A DNA stretch of 64,000 nucleotides from CAZCTO01 sp964501725 (GTDB taxonomy: Bacteria > Bacillota > Clostridia > Saccharofermentanales > Saccharofermentanaceae), in assembly GCA_964501725.1 (NCBI GenBank), contig CAZCTO010000006.1:31200-95199 (forward strand), given 5' to 3'. The notes under the pieces were generated by a model, which made no database searches, had not been told where the DNA came from, and was given only the letters and a program-made list of their open reading frames with translations. A program made the translations under genes and the position numbers. How positions within the stretch are numbered: the first letter of the stretch is position 1; each line of letters opens with the position of its first letter. Below are positions 61,416 to 64,000 of this stretch, in pieces.

Positions 61416-62084
61416 TTTTCGATAATACTAAGCCAACGCTTCAAGTCGTTTGGAGCCCATTTTCATATAATGTGAGTAATTGTCGATTTTAGATTGATTT
61501 GTGAATGAGAAAGGCAGAGTCATCGGCTAAAATCGTTGTCTCTGCCCATTATCAGAATGGTCTTTTTCATTAACATCGTATTTTTATATTCTTCAACACC
61601 GTGGCTCTGTCGCGCAGAAAAATACAACTCGGCGAAGAATGGTGAAGCAGTGGGTAGCGCAGGCTTCCGTTATCGTCCAGAAGCCATCAGGATTGTTGTC
61701 GTTTCTAAGGGAGCGCCGGTAGCAGGGGGCAACTACGAGAGCATTTGTGCAGGGCTAATCGATAGGCTGAAATCATCGAAATATATCTCATATTATTAAT
61801 GCCAAGATAACTTATTTCTTTTGACAAACCAGGCTATTTTGGTTAGCATAAATTGGTGAGTCGGTTTTCGTGAAATATTTGTCAGGGATATTGTGTCATG
61901 CCTTAAGCACATTTCTGAAAAGCAGTAATTTGGGGATCACTCATAATCAAGAATTACTCAATGCAATATCGAAGGTACAACATGTATCAATGCGGGTGAC
62001 GCCGCTGTTTAATTGTTTTTGTTTGATCGTTCCGGGAAAAATTTATATTTCTTGGTTTTTCATTTTATTATAGGAGGCTTAGTT

Positions 62085-64000
62085 ATGTATAGAACACAAT
62101 ACTGCAATGATATTTGCGACAAGCATATCGGTAGTATAGTCCAACTTGCCGGATGGGTAGACGTTGTGAGAGATCATGGCGGAGTAATGTTTATTGATTT
62201 GCGCGATTATACAGGCGTAACGCAAGTTGTAATACACGACGAGGAATTAATTAAGAACGTTAATCGTGAAACGGTTATTTCTGTAAGTGGTAAAGTAGAA
62301 AAACGAGCGCTCGAGACTGTTAATGAGAAAATAGATACCGGTTATGTGGAATTGGTTGCAGATTCCCTTAAAATTCTTGGCAAGAGCCGCAATATGTTGC
62401 CGTTCGAAGTGCGTTCATCTCATATGAGTAAGGATGAACTCCGTTTGAAGTACCGTTATCTGGATCTTCGTAACCCGAAGAATCACGAGAAGCTTGTTAT
62501 GAGAAGTAAGATTATTCGTCATTTGCGTAATTTAATGGAGTCGAAGGATTTTCTGGATATGCAGACACCTATTCTGACTGCATCCTCTCCGGAAGGCGCC
62601 CGTGACTTCTTGGTGCCGAGCCGCAAGCATCCCGGTAAGTTTTATGCTCTGCCACAGGCTCCGCAGCAGTTTAAACAGCTGTTAATGGTATCCGGTTTTG
62701 ACAGATACTTCCAGGTAGCACCTTGCTTTAGGGATGAGGATGCCAGAGCAGACCGTTCACCGGGCGAATTTTATCAGTTGGATTTTGAGATGGCATTTGC
62801 GACACAGGATGATGTTCTTGATGTTTGCGAGGATGTTATCTACGATACATTTAAGAGCTTTACAGACAAGATGATTACGCAGAAACCTTTCCGTCGTATC
62901 ACTTACGCAGAATCCATGATGAAATATGGTACTGATAAGCCGGATCTTCGCAATCCGTTGATTATATGTGATTTGACGGATTTTTTCGCAAATGTAGATT
63001 TCCCGGCATTTAAGTACAAGCCGGTTCGCGGTATTGTTGCAAACTGTTCAGGTAAGTCTAAGAAGTTCTTCGAAGACTCCTTGAAGTTTGCAACTTCTCC
63101 GGAAGTTGGTCTCGGCGGTCTTGGATATGTTACGCTGAAGGAAGGCGTATTAACCGGACCGATAGCCAAGTTCTTATCAGATAATAAAAAAGCTGAGATT
63201 GTAGATATAACCGGCGTCAAAGAAGGAGAAACCTTATTCTTTATCTGTGATGATAAGAAGAATGAAACAGAAATCAAATCAGGACATATTCGTTCCTGGC
63301 TTGCCGAAAAGGAACAGCTTGACTTAGTCCGTGATGATTCATTTGAATTTTGCTTCATCGTTGATTTTCCAATGTATGAAATCGATGAAGAAACAGGAGA
63401 TACTATCTTTACGCATAATCCGTTTTCAATGCCTCAAGGCGGTATGGAGGCATTATTGGGAGATGACCCGACACGGGTTCTTGCTTACCAGTACGACCTT
63501 GTATGTAATGGTATTGAATTGGCATCCGGAGCAGTACGTAACCATGATGTGGATATCATGAAGAAGGCTTTTGAGATCGCCGGATATACAGAAGAAGATT
63601 TGAAGTCCAGATTTAATGCTCTTTACACCGCATTCCAGTTTGGTGCTCCGCCGCATGCCGGTATGGCACCCGGTATTGATCGTATGGTAATGCTTCTGAC
63701 GGGTGAAGAAAAGATCCTTGAAGTTATTGCATTCCCGCTGAATGGTAATGCACAGGATCTCTTACTTGGAGCTCCGGGTGAAGTGACTAACCAGCAGTTG
63801 GAAGATGTCCACCTTCTTGGTAATAGCAGCGCGCTTGCCTCTCGTGCAGTGCCCGCGGCCGGAAGCAAAGGACGCGGCGAAAAACGATTAACTTTCTCAA
63901 ACGCTCAACAGTTAAATCAGTTATCCTTATCGGAAAAAGAAGAGGATGATATGCAGAACATTTTCAAGATGATGAAGGATCATGAAGAAGTGCTGAAGAA
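62085..64000 (+). CDS. aspS: Aspartate-tRNA ligase with a C-terminal extension (partial, runs off the window)
   Basis: At least 638 residues, open at the window end. N-terminal OB anticodon-binding domain (about 1-105), then the class II core: PEGARDFLVPSR, motif 2 FRDEDARADRSPGEFYQLDFEM, the bacterial insertion domain, and motif 3 GMAPGIDRMVML. The usual protein ends near VHLLG (about residue 577), but the frame continues for more than 60 residues. The last 40 read like the helical GatC subunit of the tRNA amidotransferase (LSLSEKEEDDMQNIFKMMKDHEEVL). AGGAGG lies 8 bases before the ATG. Confidence 0.94.
   Translation, partial: MYRTQYCNDICDKHIGSIVQLAGWVDVVRDHGGVMFIDLRDYTGVTQVVIHDEELIKNVNRETVISVSGKVEKRALETVNEKIDTGYVELVADSLKILGKSRNMLPFEVRSSHMSKDELRLKYRYLDLRNPKNHEKLVMRSKIIRHLRNLMESKDFLDMQTPILTASSPEGARDFLVPSRKHPGKFYALPQAPQQFKQLLMVSGFDRYFQVAPCFRDEDARADRSPGEFYQLDFEMAFATQDDVLDVCEDVIYDTFKSFTDKMITQKPFRRITYAESMMKYGTDKPDLRNPLIICDLTDFFANVDFPAFKYKPVRGIVANCSGKSKKFFEDSLKFATSPEVGLGGLGYVTLKEGVLTGPIAKFLSDNKKAEIVDITGVKEGETLFFICDDKKNETEIKSGHIRSWLAEKEQLDLVRDDSFEFCFIVDFPMYEIDEETGDTIFTHNPFSMPQGGMEALLGDDPTRVLAYQYDLVCNGIELASGAVRNHDVDIMKKAFEIAGYTEEDLKSRFNALYTAFQFGAPPHAGMAPGIDRMVMLLTGEEKILEVIAFPLNGNAQDLLLGAPGEVTNQQLEDVHLLGNSSALASRAVPAAGSKGRGEKRLTFSNAQQLNQLSLSEKEEDDMQNIFKMMKDHEEVLK

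Larger units (their letters stand above)
60692..62084. other. 1.4-kb region without a convincing intact gene
   Basis: Between the cellulase and aspS. It holds a decayed IstB fragment (60978-61124), a 75-bp tandem repeat with a scaffold gap (61130-61415), and two or three short frames (60727-60918, 61536-61799, 61870-62073) whose translations match no family I know and which lack good ribosome sites. An AT-rich stretch with TATAAT (61466-61471) and a GGCAGAG/CTCTGCC inverted pair (61513-61548) are seen. A strong GGAGG at 62073 belongs to aspS. Confidence 0.7.

Noticed and set aside
61536..61799. 87-codon forward frame with a hydrophobic start
   Set aside because: No ribosome site, no family, and the sequence around it looks non-coding; kept only as part of the gene-poor region.

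Overview
The window looks like the chromosome of a low-to-mid GC, anaerobic, Gram-positive Clostridia-type bacterium. Supporting signs are strong AGGAGG ribosome sites with ATG, GTG and TTG starts, sigma-A type promoters, a PPi-type phosphofructokinase, a sodium-pump decarboxylase beta subunit, RqcH, YerC, QueH, a ferritin-like peroxide protein and a secreted CBM2-GH5 cellulase. A Saccharofermentans-like lineage is possible, but the sequence alone does not prove it. Nearly all of the window is housekeeping DNA; no phage, plasmid, defence island or biosynthetic cluster is visible.

Layout. 1-6.7 kb: tail of a Nif3-like gene, RNase P RNA, a PurM-type synthetase, a CorA-type transporter (reverse), tRNA-Lys, metY, and divergent trxA/arsR followed by an oxidoreductase. 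6.8-13.4 kb: pyrimidine-nucleoside phosphorylase, then ruvC-ruvA-ruvB-queH running into the convergent rqcH. 13.5-17.4 kb (reverse): two tandem long PRPP synthases followed by oadB and oadG. 17.7-29 kb: engB, comEC, holA, icd, a SEC-C protein, then a cell-shape cluster radC-mreC-mreD-PBP2 that has no mreB in its usual slot, and a methylglyoxal-synthase-like gene that has lost its catalytic residues. 29-33.4 kb: MBL hydrolase, pheS, pheT. 33.4-36.3 kb: three overlapping genes for TadE/DUF5702-like envelope proteins, the first with its ribosome site buried in a perfect hairpin. 36.4-43.3 kb: a small membrane protein, yerC, secA, then a purine nucleoside phosphorylase / SAH hydrolase / SAH-MTA deaminase trio that together can take S-adenosylhomocysteine to homocysteine and free base. 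43.3-50 kb: tRNA-Thr, an orphan solute-binding lipoprotein, a GNAT-MGMT fusion, a flavin reductase, PPi-PFK (reverse), a GGDEF protein. 49.7-53.7 kb: rpsO, a structured leader, pnp, tRNA-Pro (reverse), a zinc-ribbon membrane protein. 54-60.7 kb: a hypothetical anchored protein (reverse), a FabG-like reductase, a ferritin-like protein, an ABC-2 exporter (ATPase and two permeases) and the cellulase.

60.7-62.1 kb is different: about 1.4 kb with no convincing intact gene, a decayed IS21 IstB fragment, a 75-bp tandem repeat whose 36-bp core has palindromic ends, and a 100-N scaffold gap inside that repeat. Linkage across the gap is therefore only as good as the scaffolding. Beyond it lies aspS, which leaves the window at 64000 and already carries an unusual C-terminal extension that resembles GatC.

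The points most worth checking are the pseudoenzyme form of methylglyoxal synthase beside an mreB-less mre cluster, the SAH-salvage trio, the hairpin-gated TadE-like cluster, the tandem PRPP synthases, the GNAT-MGMT fusion and the possible AspRS-GatC fusion. No clearly new multi-gene system was found; the TadE-like cluster is the closest candidate.
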